Shown here: piece after piece, positions 1 through 9,238 of the stretch
Layout of the letters: each line of letters starts with the position of its first letter
Numbering within the stretch: the stretch's first letter is position 1
NCBI GenBank assembly: GCA_028288445.1
Contig: JAQBNT010000151.1
Location: 1 to 49,477, forward strand
Length of the DNA stretch: 49,477 nt
Direction of reading: 5' to 3'
DNA from: Hymenobacter sp.
GTDB taxonomy: Bacteria > Bacteroidota > Bacteroidia > Cytophagales > Hymenobacteraceae
Program-made: the position numbers and the translations under genes
The notes under the pieces: model-generated
What the model was told of the DNA's origin: nothing
Database searches by the model: none
What the model saw: the letters and a program-made list of their open reading frames with translations, nothing else

Positions 1-2
1 TG

Positions 3-3000
3 ACCGTGAAGGACAACGGCTGCGGCGGCAAGCTGGCGTCAGATATTTTCCGGGTGACGGTGACCCGCGCCGCCGGCCCCAACGCCATTACGGGCCCGGC
101 TACGGTGTGCGACCCGGCCACGGTGCGCACCTACACGGCCGCCGGCCCGGTGCCGGCTTCCTACCGCTGGCGCATCACGGGCGGCACCATCGCCAGCGGC
201 CAGGGCACCAATACGGTGCAGGTGACCTGGGCCAGCGCCAGCACCACCGGCACGCTGTCGCTCAAGGGCATTTCGACTTACGGCTGCTTGTCCGACTCGG
301 TGGTTAAAACCGTGGACATCCGGCCCCTGCCGGCGCTTACCGCCGTGGCCGCCGCGCCTAGCATCTGCCAGGGTACGTCGACTACCCTGACCGTTTCCGG
401 CGTGGCGGGCCTGACGTACGCCTGGACCGGCGGCGGCATCAACTCGACCGGCACCACCGTTACGGTAACGCCCACTGCCACCACTACCTACACCGTGACC
501 GGCACCGACGGCACCTGCTCCATCACGGCCACCGTGACCGTGACCGTGACGGCCCCGCCCACTGCCAATGCCGGCCCCGACCTTACCGTATGCCCCAACG
601 TGGCCTCCACGCCACTGGGAGTGGCCGCCATCACCGGCTTCACCTATAGCTGGAGCCCGGCCACCGGCCTGAGCAGCGCCACCGTGGCCCAGCCCACCGT
701 GACCCTGCCCAACACGACTGGCAGCCCCATCACCCAGACCTACACCCTCACCGTATCCTCCGGCCCGAACTGCCTGAGCACCGATGCCGTGGTAGTGACG
801 GTGAGCCCCGCCGCCGTGGCCGATGCTGGCCCGGCCCGCAACACTTGCTCGGGCGTGACTTCGGCGGCCATTGGCACCCCGGCGCTGGCGGGCTACACCT
901 ATAGTTGGAGCCCGGCCACCGGCCTGAGCAGCGCCACGGCCGCCCAGCCGACGGTGACGCTAACCAACACCACGGGCACGCCCATCACCCAAACCTACAC
1001 CGTGACGGCTACCAGCAGCACAGGCTGCACCGCGACTTCAACGGTCATCGTCACCATCAACACCGCTGCCGAGGCTACGGCCGGTCCGCCCATCAGCTTC
1101 TGTTCGGGCACAGTTTCGGCCCCGCTGGGTATTACAAATTCACCCGGACTTACCACTTATCTCTGGAGCCCAGCCACTGGCCTGAGTGACCCAACTATTT
1201 CCAACCCCACGGTAACGGGTACCAACACCACAGGAGTGCCCATTATCCGGACCTATACCTTGACGGTTACTTCACCCAGTGGCTGCGTGGCCAGTGCTTC
1301 AGTCAATGTGACCATCAACCCCGCTGCCGTGGCCGATGCCGGCCCGACCCGTAGCACCTGTTCCAACGTGCCCGTGGCCATTGGCAACGGCACGGCCGTA
1401 GCCGGTACCACCTACGCCTGGAGCCCAGCCACCGGCCTGAGCAGTGCTTCGAACCTGAACACCACCGTGACCCTGCCCAACCTCGGCACGGCTAACATCA
1501 CGCAGACTTATACCCTGACCGCCACCACCGCCAACGGCTGCACCGCCACCAATACGGTAGTCGTGACCATCAACCCGGCCGCCGTGGCGCAGGCTGGCCC
1601 GGCCGTGGCCTTCTGCTCGGGCGAAAGCCGCACGCTGGGCACCGGCACCGCTATAACGGGTACTACTTATGCCTGGAGCCCCACTACCGGCCTCAGCAGC
1701 CCTACGGCGCTGAACCCGACCGTGATACTGACCAACAACACCGGCGCCCCCATCACCACGACCTACACGCTGACGGCTACTACCGCCAATGGCTGCACCG
1801 CCACCAGCACCGTGGCCGTGACCGTGAACCAGTCCGCCGTGGCCCAGGCCGGGCCGGCCGTAACCTTCTGCTCAGGTGAAACCCGCACCCTCGGCGCGGG
1901 CACCGCCGCAACCGGCACCACCTACGCCTGGACGCCCGCCACGGGCCTAAGCAGCGCCTCGGTATTGAACCCGACCGTGACCCTGCCCAATCTGACCGGC
2001 GCGCCCATCACCACCACCTACACGCTCACCGCCACCACGGCCCAGGGCTGCTCGGCTACGGCCACCGTGGCCGTGACCGTGAACCCCGCCGCCGTGGCCC
2101 AGGCTGGTCCGGCCGTGGCCTTCTGCTCGGGTGAAACCCGCACACTGGGCACCGGCACCGCCGTAACGGGCACCACCTACGCGTGGAGCCCCACCACCGG
2201 CCTGAGCGACCCCACCGCGCTGAGCCCGACCGTGACGCTGACCAACACGACCAGTGCGCCCATCACCACGACCTACACCCTGACGGCCACCACCGCCAAC
2301 GGCTGCGCCGCCACGGCCACCGTGGCCGTGACCGTGAACCAGGCCGCCGTGGCCCAGGCCGGTGCGGCTAAGGCCACCTGCTCGAACGTGCCCGTCACCA
2401 TCGGCACCGGCACGGCCGTGACCGGCACCACCTACGCTTGGACGCCCGCCACGGGCCTGAGCAGCGCCACCGCCCTCACCCCCACCCTGACGCTGCCCAA
2501 CCTGACGGCCGCGCCCATCGTGGTCACCTACACCCTGACCGCTACCACGGCCAACGGTTGCACCGCCACCAGCACCGTGGCCGTGACCGTGAACCCCGCC
2601 GCCGTGGCCGATGCCGGCCCCGCCCGCGCTACCTGCTCCAACGTGCCCGTGGCCATTGGCAACGGCCCGGCTGTGGCCGGTACCACTTACGCCTGGAGCC
2701 CCGCCACGGGCCTGAGCAGCACGTCGGTATTGAACCCGACCGTGACCCTGCCCAACCTGACCGGCGCACCCATCACCCAGACCTACACCCTGACCGCCAC
2801 CACCGCCAACGGCTGCACCGCCACCAATACGGTAGTCGTGACCATCAACCCGGCCGCCGTGGCCGTGGCGGGCACCAGCCAGGCCATTTGCTCGGGCGCG
2901 ACCATCACGCTCGGCGCGGCCCCGGTTACGGGCACCACCTATAGCTGGACGCCCACCACCGGCCTGAGCAGCGCCACCGTGGCCAACCCCACCTTCACGC

Positions 3001-5300
3001 TGACCAACACCACGACCACCCCGAACCCCATCACCTTCACCCTGACCGCCACCACCGCCAACGGCTGCACCGCCACCAGCACCGTGACCGTGACCGTGAA
3101 CCCCGCCGCCGTGGCCGATGCCGGCCCCGACGCCGCCATCTGCGACCTCAAAACCCTCACCCTGGGCACCCCGGCCCGCCCCGGCTATACCTATAGCTGG
3201 GCTCCGGCCACCGGCCTGAGCAGTGCCACCGCCGCCCAGCCCGTCTTCACGGCCTCCAACACCACCACCGCGGCCATCAACCGCACCTACACCCTCACGG
3301 CCACCACCGCCAACGGCTGCGTGAGCACCGATGCCGTGGCCGTCACCATCTACCCGCGCCCGGCGGCTTCGGCCATTGAAGGGCCGGCCTCGGTGTGCCC
3401 CACCGTCACGGGCATTGCCTACTCGGTGCCCATCCCCGCGGGCACTACTTTTCCGCCCGGCACGGCCTTTACCTGGCTGATTCGCGGCGGCACCATTGTC
3501 AGCGGCAACGGCACCCCGGCCATCACCGTGGACTGGGGCGTGGCCAGCAGCGGCGGCTACCTCAAGGTATTCAGCCTGAATGCCCAGGGTTGCTCCTCCG
3601 ATACCACTACCCTGCCCATCACCATCAACCAGCGCCTGCAAACGGTGCGGCCCACCGGCCCCGGCGACATCGTGGCCGTGGCCCCGCTGCCGCGCTCGGT
3701 GTGCCAGGCCGATGGCCCCTACCGCTACGTGAGCGGCGCGTACGCCAACGGCTCCAGCTATTCCTGGGACATCGTGGGCGGCACGCAGACCAGCACCTTC
3801 CAGAACACGGTGACCGTGAGCTGGGCCCCCGTGACGGTGCCCACCATCGGCCGCATCGTGGTCACCGAAACCAGCACCCCCGCCAGCGGCGTGCGCTGCC
3901 TGGGCACCTCCGATACCCTCAAGGTGCTCATCAACCCCTCCCCGCGCACCAACCTGGCCATCACCGCCCCGGTGCGGGTGTGCCAGACCAACGGCCCCGT
4001 CACCTTCGGCCTGCCCGGCGGCTTCACCGGCTCCAGCTACGTGTTCCGCCTGGGTGCCACCACCCTGGCCGGCACCGGCAACACCCGCGTGCTGAGCCCC
4101 CTGCCCGTCCCCGGCACCTACACCCTCACGGTGCAGGAAACCACGGTGGCCGGCTGCGTCGGCCCGCTCTACACCACGCCCTTCACGGTAGCACCTACCC
4201 CGGCCGCGCCCACCATTTCGGGCTCGGGCTTCGTGTGCAACGTGGCCACGCCGCAGCAATATGCCGTGGCCAACCCCACCCCCGGGGCCAGCTACCAGTG
4301 GACCGTCGTGGGCGGCACCATCACCACGGGCGGCACCGGCAGCCAGGTTACGGTGCGCTTCAACGCCACCGGCCCCTACACGGTGAGCGCCGCCGAAATC
4401 AGCGCCGCGCCCGCCTCCTGCACCGGCCCGGCCACCACGCGCATCATCCTCTTCGATAGCCCCACGGTGCTGCTGACCAACGCCTCGGTGGATGCCGCCA
4501 GCAACACCCGCGTTATCCTCAGCCTGAGCGTGCCCAACAGCGGCAACACCCCCAACCCGGTGCAGGTGCTGCGCCGCGTAGCCGGCTCGGGCAGCTTCAC
4601 TTCAGTGGGCACGGTAGCAGCCTCGGCCACTACCTTCACCGACAACAGCGCGGTGGATGCCAACGCCAATTCCTACGAGTACCAGCTCAGCCTCACCAAC
4701 GGCTGCGGCACGGCGAATACCACGGGCGTGGCCCAGACCATCCGCCTGCAAGCCACCGCTACCGCCACGGCCGGTGGCCGCGACCAGGGCAGCACCGCCC
4801 TCACCTGGAACGCCTTCGTGGGCTTCCCGGTGAAGGAGTACCGCATCTACCGCCGCTCCGATGCCGGTACGCCGGTGCTCATCGCCACCGTGGGCGCGGG
4901 CACGCTGCAATACTCGGCCACCAACAACGACCCGAACGCCACCGCCACCGGCCTGGGCTTTAGCCAAAACTTCCGGGTAGTAGCCGCCAGCACCGATGCC
5001 ACCCCGCTGCTCTCGAACTCGAACGAAACCAGCGTGAGCTTCGCCAACGCCGTGAAGACCTACAACGTCATCACCCCGAACCGCGACGGCCAGAACGATG
5101 TCCTCGTCATCGACAACGTTTCGCTCTACCCCGGCAACACCTTCACCATCTTCAACCGCTGGGGCCGCGAGGTGTACAAAACCACCAACTACCAGAACAA
5201 CTGGGGCGGCGACGACAGCACGCCCGCCGGCAACTACTTCTACATCCTCACCCTGCCCAACGGCACGAGCATGAAGAACTGGTTTGAGATAATCAAGTAG
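3..5300 (+). CDS. Giant T9SS-secreted repeat adhesin, type B (gliding motility-associated) C-terminal domain, 5' truncated
   Basis: The reading frame is open from the first bases of the window, so the N-terminus and signal peptide lie upstream; an internal GTG at 6 is not a convincing start. At least 1765 residues are present. After a PKD-like module (about residues 1-185) come eleven tandem Ig/PKD-like repeats of about 85 residues (about 564-3360), each with an 'AGP...C' opening, a 'YAWSPATGLSS' core and a 'TATTANGCTAT' close. Further PKD-like modules and a fibronectin-like segment follow. The last ~80 residues (VITPNRDGQNDVL, FNRWGREVY, NYFYIL) match the gliding motility-associated C-terminal domain, the type B T9SS sorting signal. 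By family this is a cell-surface or secreted adhesin exported through the outer membrane; its ligand is unknown. Cysteine pairs within repeats may form disulfides (inference). Confidence 0.88.
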   Translation, partial: TVKDNGCGGKLASDIFRVTVTRAAGPNAITGPATVCDPATVRTYTAAGPVPASYRWRITGGTIASGQGTNTVQVTWASASTTGTLSLKGISTYGCLSDSVVKTVDIRPLPALTAVAAAPSICQGTSTTLTVSGVAGLTYAWTGGGINSTGTTVTVTPTATTTYTVTGTDGTCSITATVTVTVTAPPTANAGPDLTVCPNVASTPLGVAAITGFTYSWSPATGLSSATVAQPTVTLPNTTGSPITQTYTLTVSSGPNCLSTDAVVVTVSPAAVADAGPARNTCSGVTSAAIGTPALAGYTYSWSPATGLSSATAAQPTVTLTNTTGTPITQTYTVTATSSTGCTATSTVIVTINTAAEATAGPPISFCSGTVSAPLGITNSPGLTTYLWSPATGLSDPTISNPTVTGTNTTGVPIIRTYTLTVTSPSGCVASASVNVTINPAAVADAGPTRSTCSNVPVAIGNGTAVAGTTYAWSPATGLSSASNLNTTVTLPNLGTANITQTYTLTATTANGCTATNTVVVTINPAAVAQAGPAVAFCSGESRTLGTGTAITGTTYAWSPTTGLSSPTALNPTVILTNNTGAPITTTYTLTATTANGCTATSTVAVTVNQSAVAQAGPAVTFCSGETRTLGAGTAATGTTYAWTPATGLSSASVLNPTVTLPNLTGAPITTTYTLTATTAQGCSATATVAVTVNPAAVAQAGPAVAFCSGETRTLGTGTAVTGTTYAWSPTTGLSDPTALSPTVTLTNTTSAPITTTYTLTATTANGCAATATVAVTVNQAAVAQAGAAKATCSNVPVTIGTGTAVTGTTYAWTPATGLSSATALTPTLTLPNLTAAPIVVTYTLTATTANGCTATSTVAVTVNPAAVADAGPARATCSNVPVAIGNGPAVAGTTYAWSPATGLSSTSVLNPTVTLPNLTGAPITQTYTLTATTANGCTATNTVVVTINPAAVAVAGTSQAICSGATITLGAAPVTGTTYSWTPTTGLSSATVANPTFTLTNTTTTPNPITFTLTATTANGCTATSTVTVTVNPAAVADAGPDAAICDLKTLTLGTPARPGYTYSWAPATGLSSATAAQPVFTASNTTTAAINRTYTLTATTANGCVSTDAVAVTIYPRPAASAIEGPASVCPTVTGIAYSVPIPAGTTFPPGTAFTWLIRGGTIVSGNGTPAITVDWGVASSGGYLKVFSLNAQGCSSDTTTLPITINQRLQTVRPTGPGDIVAVAPLPRSVCQADGPYRYVSGAYANGSSYSWDIVGGTQTSTFQNTVTVSWAPVTVPTIGRIVVTETSTPASGVRCLGTSDTLKVLINPSPRTNLAITAPVRVCQTNGPVTFGLPGGFTGSSYVFRLGATTLAGTGNTRVLSPLPVPGTYTLTVQETTVAGCVGPLYTTPFTVAPTPAAPTISGSGFVCNVATPQQYAVANPTPGASYQWTVVGGTITTGGTGSQVTVRFNATGPYTVSAAEISAAPASCTGPATTRIILFDSPTVLLTNASVDAASNTRVILSLSVPNSGNTPNPVQVLRRVAGSGSFTSVGTVAASATTFTDNSAVDANANSYEYQLSLTNGCGTANTTGVAQTIRLQATATATAGGRDQGSTALTWNAFVGFPVKEYRIYRRSDAGTPVLIATVGAGTLQYSATNNDPNATATGLGFSQNFRVVAASTDATPLLSNSNETSVSFANAVKTYNVITPNRDGQNDVLVIDNVSLYPGNTFTIFNRWGREVYKTTNYQNNWGGDDSTPAGNYFYILTLPNGTSMKNWFEIIK
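564..3360 (+). repeat. Eleven in-frame ~255-bp coding repeats
   Basis: Units begin near 564, 820, 1071, 1333, 1588, 1840, 2098, 2352, 2607, 2862 and 3114. Several are nearly identical at DNA level, for example those at 1588, 1840 and 2098, which suggests recent duplication or gene conversion inside the adhesin. Confidence 0.85.
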
Positions 5301-5318
5301 CCCGCTTGCTTCTGCTTC

Positions 5319-5354
5319 AAAAAAGGCCTTTCGAAATCGAAAGGCCTTTTTTTT
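5319..5354 (+). terminator. Rho-independent terminator of the adhesin gene
   Basis: A perfect 16-bp inverted repeat with a 2-base centre (core aaggcctttcga / tcgaaaggcctt) is followed by a run of eight T, 19 bases after the adhesin stop codon. The A-rich left arm could let it work on the minus strand too, but no minus-strand gene ends here. Confidence 0.9.
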
Positions 5355-5377
5355 GCGCTGCCGGCTTGCTCCCCGCA

Positions 5378-5566
5378 ACATGGAGACGCTCCCCCGCAAC
5401 CACGGAGATGGCTCCCGCAACCACGGAGATGCTCGCCGCGTCCACGGAGATGCTCGCCACGCCCGAGGAGATACCCGCCACGCCCACGGAGATACCCGCC
5501 ACGCCCCCGGAGATGCTCGCCACGCCCACGGAGATGCTCGCCACGCCCACGGAGTCACCACATGTC
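5378..5566 (+). repeat. Intergenic 21-bp tandem array (9 units)
   Basis: The triplet gga of the unit recurs at 5382, 5404, 5425, 5446, 5467, 5488, 5509, 5530 and 5551: one 22-bp step, then seven exact 21-bp steps. The unit reads roughly cacggagatgctcgccacgc. There are no unique spacers between copies, so this is not a CRISPR. Because the period is a multiple of three, several frames stay open and would encode 7-residue repeats, but no start or product is convincing. It lies between the adhesin terminator and rlmD. Confidence 0.85.
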
Positions 5567-5685
5567 GCTGGAAACGGCCTTTTTCATCCTCTGCACTTGG
5601 TCCCCGGCCCCGGCATCCGTCCACAAAATCCGTGAACCGAAGGACAGCGAAGCTAAATCCAAAGAATCCGAGTCAATCCGTGGTC

Positions 5686-5693
5686 TACCTTTG
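5686..5693 (+). promoter_or_regulatory. Bacteroidota -7 promoter element for rlmD
   Basis: TACCTTTG fits the TAnnTTTG -7 consensus of Bacteroidota primary sigma factors and lies only 7 bases before the rlmD ATG, so the transcript would be leaderless or nearly so. No clear -33 TTG was found at the expected distance. Confidence 0.5.
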
Positions 5694-5700
5694 TACCCTT

Positions 5701-7113
5701 ATGAGCCGAGCCAAAAAAATAGCCCCCGAGTTACTCCGCAACGTCACCATCCAGGACATGGTCGCCGAAGGCAAATGCCTCGTCCGCGTCGAGAACCTCG
5801 TCATTTTCGTGTCCCAGGTCGCCCCCGGCGATGTCGTGGATTTGTACATCACCAAAGCCAAGAAGAGCTTCCTCGAAGCCGTGCCGGTGAAATTTCACCA
5901 GTATTCCGACCTGCGCGTCACGCCCTTCTGTCAGCACTTCGGCACCTGCGGCGGCTGCAAGTGGCAGCACATCGGCTATGATACCCAGCTGCACTTCAAG
6001 CAGCAGCAGGTCGTCGACCAGCTCACGCGCATCGGCAAAGTGGCCCTGCCCGAGATTCCCTTTATCCTCCCCTCGCCCCAGCGCACCTACTACCGCAACA
6101 AGCTCGAATACACCTTCTCGGACAACGGCTGGCTCACCACCGAGCAAATCAACGACGACACCCAGACCTTCGACCGCAACGTGCTGGGCTTCCACACCCC
6201 CGCCCGCTTCGACAAGATTATCGACGTGCAGCACTGCCACCTCCAGGCCGAGCCCAGCAACGAAATCCGCCTCTTCGTGCGCGACTACGGCCGCCAGCAC
6301 GGCCTCGAATTCGGCAACATGGTGCGCCAGACCGGCAACCTGCGCAACCTCATCATCCGCACCGCCCAGAGCACCGGCGAAATCATGGTGATACTCCAGT
6401 GCTACCGCCCCCACGACAGCATCGAGCCCCTGCTCGACGCCCTCTACGCCAAGTTCCCCGGCATCACGTCCCTCAACTACGTGCTCAACAGCAAGGGCAA
6501 CGAAACCTTCCACGACCTCGAAGTCGTCACCTACAAAGGCAAGCCCTACATCGAGGAAGAAATGGAAGGTCTGCGCTTCCGCATCGGCCCCAAGTCCTTC
6601 TACCAAACCAACTCCGAAGGCGCCCACCAGCTCTACAAAGTAGCCCGCGACTTCGCCGACCTCAAAGGCGATGAGCTCGTGTACGACCTCTACACCGGTG
6701 CCGGCACCATCGCCAGCTTCGTGGCCCACCAGGCCCGCAAAGTCATCGGCGTCGAGTACGTGGAGCAGGCCGTGGCCGACGCCCACGTCAACGCCGAAAT
6801 CAACAACATCACCAACACCGAGTTCTACGCCGGCGACATGAAGGACATCCTCACCGCCGACTTCACCGCCCACCACGGCCGCCCCGACGTCCTCATCACC
6901 GACCCGCCCCGCGCCGGCATGCACCCCGACGTGGTGGCCCGCCTGCTGGAGCTGCGCGCCCCCCGCATCGTCTACATCAGCTGCAACCCCGCCACCCAGG
7001 CCCGCGACCTGGAACTACTAGACGCCGCGTATCGCGTGACGCGCGTGCAGCCGGTGGATATGTTCCCCCACACGCACCACGTGGAGAATGTGGTGGCGCT
7101 GGAGTTGAAGTAA
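5701..7113 (+). CDS. rlmD: 23S rRNA (uracil-C5)-methyltransferase, RlmD/RumA family
   Basis: 470 residues. The enzyme transfers a methyl group from S-adenosylmethionine to C5 of a uridine in 23S rRNA (U1939 in E. coli RlmD). An N-terminal TRAM-like domain is followed by the Fe-S cysteines C77, C83 and C86 (CQHFGTCGGC). The SAM site is VYDLYTGAGTIASFV, the catalytic motif is ISCNPAT with nucleophile C428, and DPPRAGMHPD precedes it. The ATG at 5701 was chosen because the TRAM domain starts just after it and a TAnnTTTG element sits 7 bases upstream; the frame stays open further upstream only because it runs through the 21-bp array. RlmC/RlmCD specificity cannot be excluded from sequence alone. 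Confidence 0.92.
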   Translation: MSRAKKIAPELLRNVTIQDMVAEGKCLVRVENLVIFVSQVAPGDVVDLYITKAKKSFLEAVPVKFHQYSDLRVTPFCQHFGTCGGCKWQHIGYDTQLHFKQQQVVDQLTRIGKVALPEIPFILPSPQRTYYRNKLEYTFSDNGWLTTEQINDDTQTFDRNVLGFHTPARFDKIIDVQHCHLQAEPSNEIRLFVRDYGRQHGLEFGNMVRQTGNLRNLIIRTAQSTGEIMVILQCYRPHDSIEPLLDALYAKFPGITSLNYVLNSKGNETFHDLEVVTYKGKPYIEEEMEGLRFRIGPKSFYQTNSEGAHQLYKVARDFADLKGDELVYDLYTGAGTIASFVAHQARKVIGVEYVEQAVADAHVNAEINNITNTEFYAGDMKDILTADFTAHHGRPDVLITDPPRAGMHPDVVARLLELRAPRIVYISCNPATQARDLELLDAAYRVTRVQPVDMFPHTHHVENVVALELK

Positions 7114-7119
7114 TTTCTA

Positions 7120-7656
7120 ATGACACAGCTTCAGGCTAATCGGGAACTGGCTGAAGCCTCGATTAGGGCAGGCGCATTATTAGGCAGGCGACACTGGTTT
7201 AATTCAATTATGAGCATAGTCATGCCGACTGCTTTGTTCGGCATGTTCAATGCTATGTGCTTTGAATTTATCCCTCGTTTGAACTTGATGAATTCTCTTG
7301 TTTTATCAAGCTCTATTGCTTGGATTGGCTATACAATTTATTGCGTCTATTACGAGAATAAGTTAACCAAATTTGACACAGGATTTTCTGCAATAGAAAA
7401 TGAACAAGTCATTTTGATAGCCTTGAAGAATTTGGGCTGGGCCGTCGACTCAAATCCAAGAACTGCTAAATCCAGAAAGCCTATAATTACAGCCACCCTT
7501 GGCAACAAAACAATTACCGCATTACCAGTAGAGAATGAGATTTATCTAAACGTAATCCATGACTTAGGTAACATCCGAAGGTATCCGCTAACGTTTGGCG
7601 GTAATTCCTTTGCGTTACGCCAAGTAATGGAAGCAATAAAAACAGCTGTCATTTAA
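7120..7656 (+). CDS. Unknown 178-aa membrane protein, AT-rich
   Basis: Not recognised as a named family. Two hydrophobic segments (about residues 28-50 and 58-80) look like a membrane hairpin, followed by a ~95-residue soluble C-terminal domain with mixed alpha/beta character (INxTLGNKTITAL-like strands). It starts 6 bases after the rlmD stop, so it could be co-transcribed. Its base composition is clearly lower in GC than every neighbour and its codons are AT-ended (tta, att, aat), which points to recent acquisition. No Shine-Dalgarno sequence is visible. Confidence 0.72.
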   Translation: MTQLQANRELAEASIRAGALLGRRHWFNSIMSIVMPTALFGMFNAMCFEFIPRLNLMNSLVLSSSIAWIGYTIYCVYYENKLTKFDTGFSAIENEQVILIALKNLGWAVDSNPRTAKSRKPIITATLGNKTITALPVENEIYLNVIHDLGNIRRYPLTFGGNSFALRQVMEAIKTAVI

Positions 7657-7671
7657 TAGAGTTAGATTAAA

Positions 7672-8046
7672 ATGGACTACTTCAACGACCCCGAACTCAA
7701 CGGCAAATACCTCGGCACCATTACCAAAGATTTCGTGAAGGTGTGCGACACGCTTGCCGAAGCCTCTTCCCAGATTCGCAAGGGCGACTTCAGCCAATAC
7801 CCCATTTTCGTCTTTGCCAAGCAGGAAGTGCCCCTCGGCGGCCTCCTCGTCAACGCCGACGAGCTGAACCTGGAGTGGCACGTCTTCGCCAGCTACCTCG
7901 AACTCTTCGTGCAGCAAGGCATCATCGACGAAGGCGGCATCGAAGCCTTCCAGGCCACCTACAAGGATGCCGACGAATTCTGCTGCCTCTTCGTGCTCGA
8001 TGAAACGTTCACGAATTTCGTATTCGTGCCCTACCCGGAGGATTAA
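7672..8046 (+). CDS. Conserved-looking hypothetical acidic protein, 124 aa
   Basis: A small soluble acidic protein beginning MDYFNDPELNGKYLG, with no signal peptide or membrane segment. Codon use is GC-rich and typical of this chromosome, unlike the gene before it. It begins 15 bases after that gene. No catalytic motif is apparent; the C-terminal half (DEFCCLFVLDETF) looks like a beta-rich core. I do not recognise a family function. It is followed by an inverted-repeat element and then a convergent gene. Confidence 0.75.
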   Translation: MDYFNDPELNGKYLGTITKDFVKVCDTLAEASSQIRKGDFSQYPIFVFAKQEVPLGGLLVNADELNLEWHVFASYLELFVQQGIIDEGGIEAFQATYKDADEFCCLFVLDETFTNFVFVPYPED

Positions 8047-8075
8047 ACCGCAAAGGGGGAAAGCCTAACAAGAAG

Positions 8076-8190
8076 AACGTCATGCTGAGCGAAGTCGAAG
8101 CATCTCGCGTGTGGTAGCAATCCAATCGATTGGGTTTACCATTGGACGCGAGATGCTTCGACTTCGCTCAGCATGACGTTCTGGTTCCGA
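8076..8190. repeat. REP/MITE-like inverted repeat E1 (perfect 35-bp arms)
   Basis: Arms at 8076-8110 and 8156-8190 are perfect reverse complements (start aacgtcatgctgagcgaag). The 45-bp centre contains a smaller palindrome, ccaatcgattgg. It fills the space between two convergent genes and ends 4 bases from the stop of the monooxygenase gene. Arm sequence is related to elements near 22.0, 34.2, 37.4 and 46.1 kb. Confidence 0.85.
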
Positions 8191-8194
8191 CGTT

Positions 8195-9238
8195 CTAATT
8201 CACCAACTGCTGCTCCACCCGAGGCTGCGGAATCCCCCGTAGCACCTCCGCCAGCAGCTGATAGGAATACACCCGGGCCTCGTGGCTGAAAACATTGGTA
8301 ACGGCCATGATTTCATTCACCTGCGTCTTGTCCACAAACGCCTGCAAATCCTGCTGAATCGTCGCCTTGCTGCCGATGAAGGCACAAGCCAGCATCTGCT
8401 CCACGGCATATTGCTGCGCCGGCTCCCACAGCCCCGCCATAGACTCAACGGGCGGTTGCAGCGGGGCCGGTCGGCCCTTGATAACGCCCAGCATGAACTG
8501 CTTGAGCGAAGTGGCCAGGTGCTGCGCCTGGGCATCGGTATCGGCCGCCACCACATTCACGCAGGCAATAACGTAGGGCGCAGCCAGCACCGCCGACGGC
8601 CGGAAGTTCTGCCGGTAAATCTCCAGCGCCGGAAACAGCTGTCCCGGCGCGAAGTGGCTGGCAAACGCATATGGCAGCCCCATAGCGGCGGCCAGGTACG
8701 CGCTATCGGTGCTGGAACCCAGCACGTAAATCGGCACCTCCAGCCCCTCGCCCGGAATGGCCCGCACCGTGGCCGTGCTGTTGGCAGACGAGAAATACGC
8801 CTGAAGCTGCTGAATATCGCGGGGGAAATCCTGCGCCCCGCCAAAACGGCTGCCCCGAATGGCCTGGGCCGTCACCTGGTCGGAGCCGGGCGCACGGCCC
8901 AGCCCCAAATCAATCCGGCCGGGATAGAGCGTAGCCAGCGTGCCCAGCTGCTCGGCCACCACCAACGGGGCATGATTGGGCAGCATAATACCGCCCGAGC
9001 CTACCCGCAACGTGCTGGTGCCGCCCGCGATGTAGCCAATGAGCACCACCGGGGCCGAGCTGGCAACACTCACCATGTTGTGGTGCTCGGAAAGCCAGAA
9101 ACGGGTGTAGCCCAGTTTCTCGACCTGCTGCGCCAGGTTCAGGCTGTGGCGGAAGGTATCGGCCGGCGTACTGCCGGCATTAATGGGGGCCAAATCCAGC
9201 ACGGAGAAGGCCAATGGAGCAAAAGAATTGGTTGTCAT
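8195..9238 (-). CDS. Luciferase-like (LLM class) flavin-dependent oxidoreductase
   Basis: 347 residues. The N-terminus (LAFSVLDLAPINAG), the FWLSEHHNM segment, VGSGGIMLPNHAPL and DLGLGRAPGSD are typical of the bacterial luciferase-like TIM-barrel monooxygenases of the YhbW/MsnO8 type, which use reduced FMN and O2. Substrate unknown. The ATG at 9238 gives the usual N-terminus; an in-frame ATG at 9265 would add nine residues. It is transcribed alone, with its stop against inverted repeat E1. Confidence 0.88.
   Translation of the reverse strand: MTTNSFAPLAFSVLDLAPINAGSTPADTFRHSLNLAQQVEKLGYTRFWLSEHHNMVSVASSAPVVLIGYIAGGTSTLRVGSGGIMLPNHAPLVVAEQLGTLATLYPGRIDLGLGRAPGSDQVTAQAIRGSRFGGAQDFPRDIQQLQAYFSSANSTATVRAIPGEGLEVPIYVLGSSTDSAYLAAAMGLPYAFASHFAPGQLFPALEIYRQNFRPSAVLAAPYVIACVNVVAADTDAQAQHLATSLKQFMLGVIKGRPAPLQPPVESMAGLWEPAQQYAVEQMLACAFIGSKATIQQDLQAFVDKTQVNEIMAVTNVFSHEARVYSYQLLAEVLRGIPQPRVEQQLVN

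Noticed and set aside
1947..4259. 770-codon minus-strand open frame opposite the adhesin gene
   Set aside because: It mirrors the GC-rich repeats of the plus-strand gene, is Gly/Ala/Arg-rich low complexity, and has no domain or signal; an antisense shadow.
5378..5566. Possible CRISPR array
   Set aside because: Units are contiguous and degenerate, with no spacers and no cas genes; the same applies to the arrays at 20.7 and 48.4 kb.
4602..5624. 340-codon minus-strand frame crossing the 21-bp array
   Set aside because: Kept open by the 21-bp periodicity and adhesin codon bias; product is Trp/Arg heptad low complexity without a plausible start.
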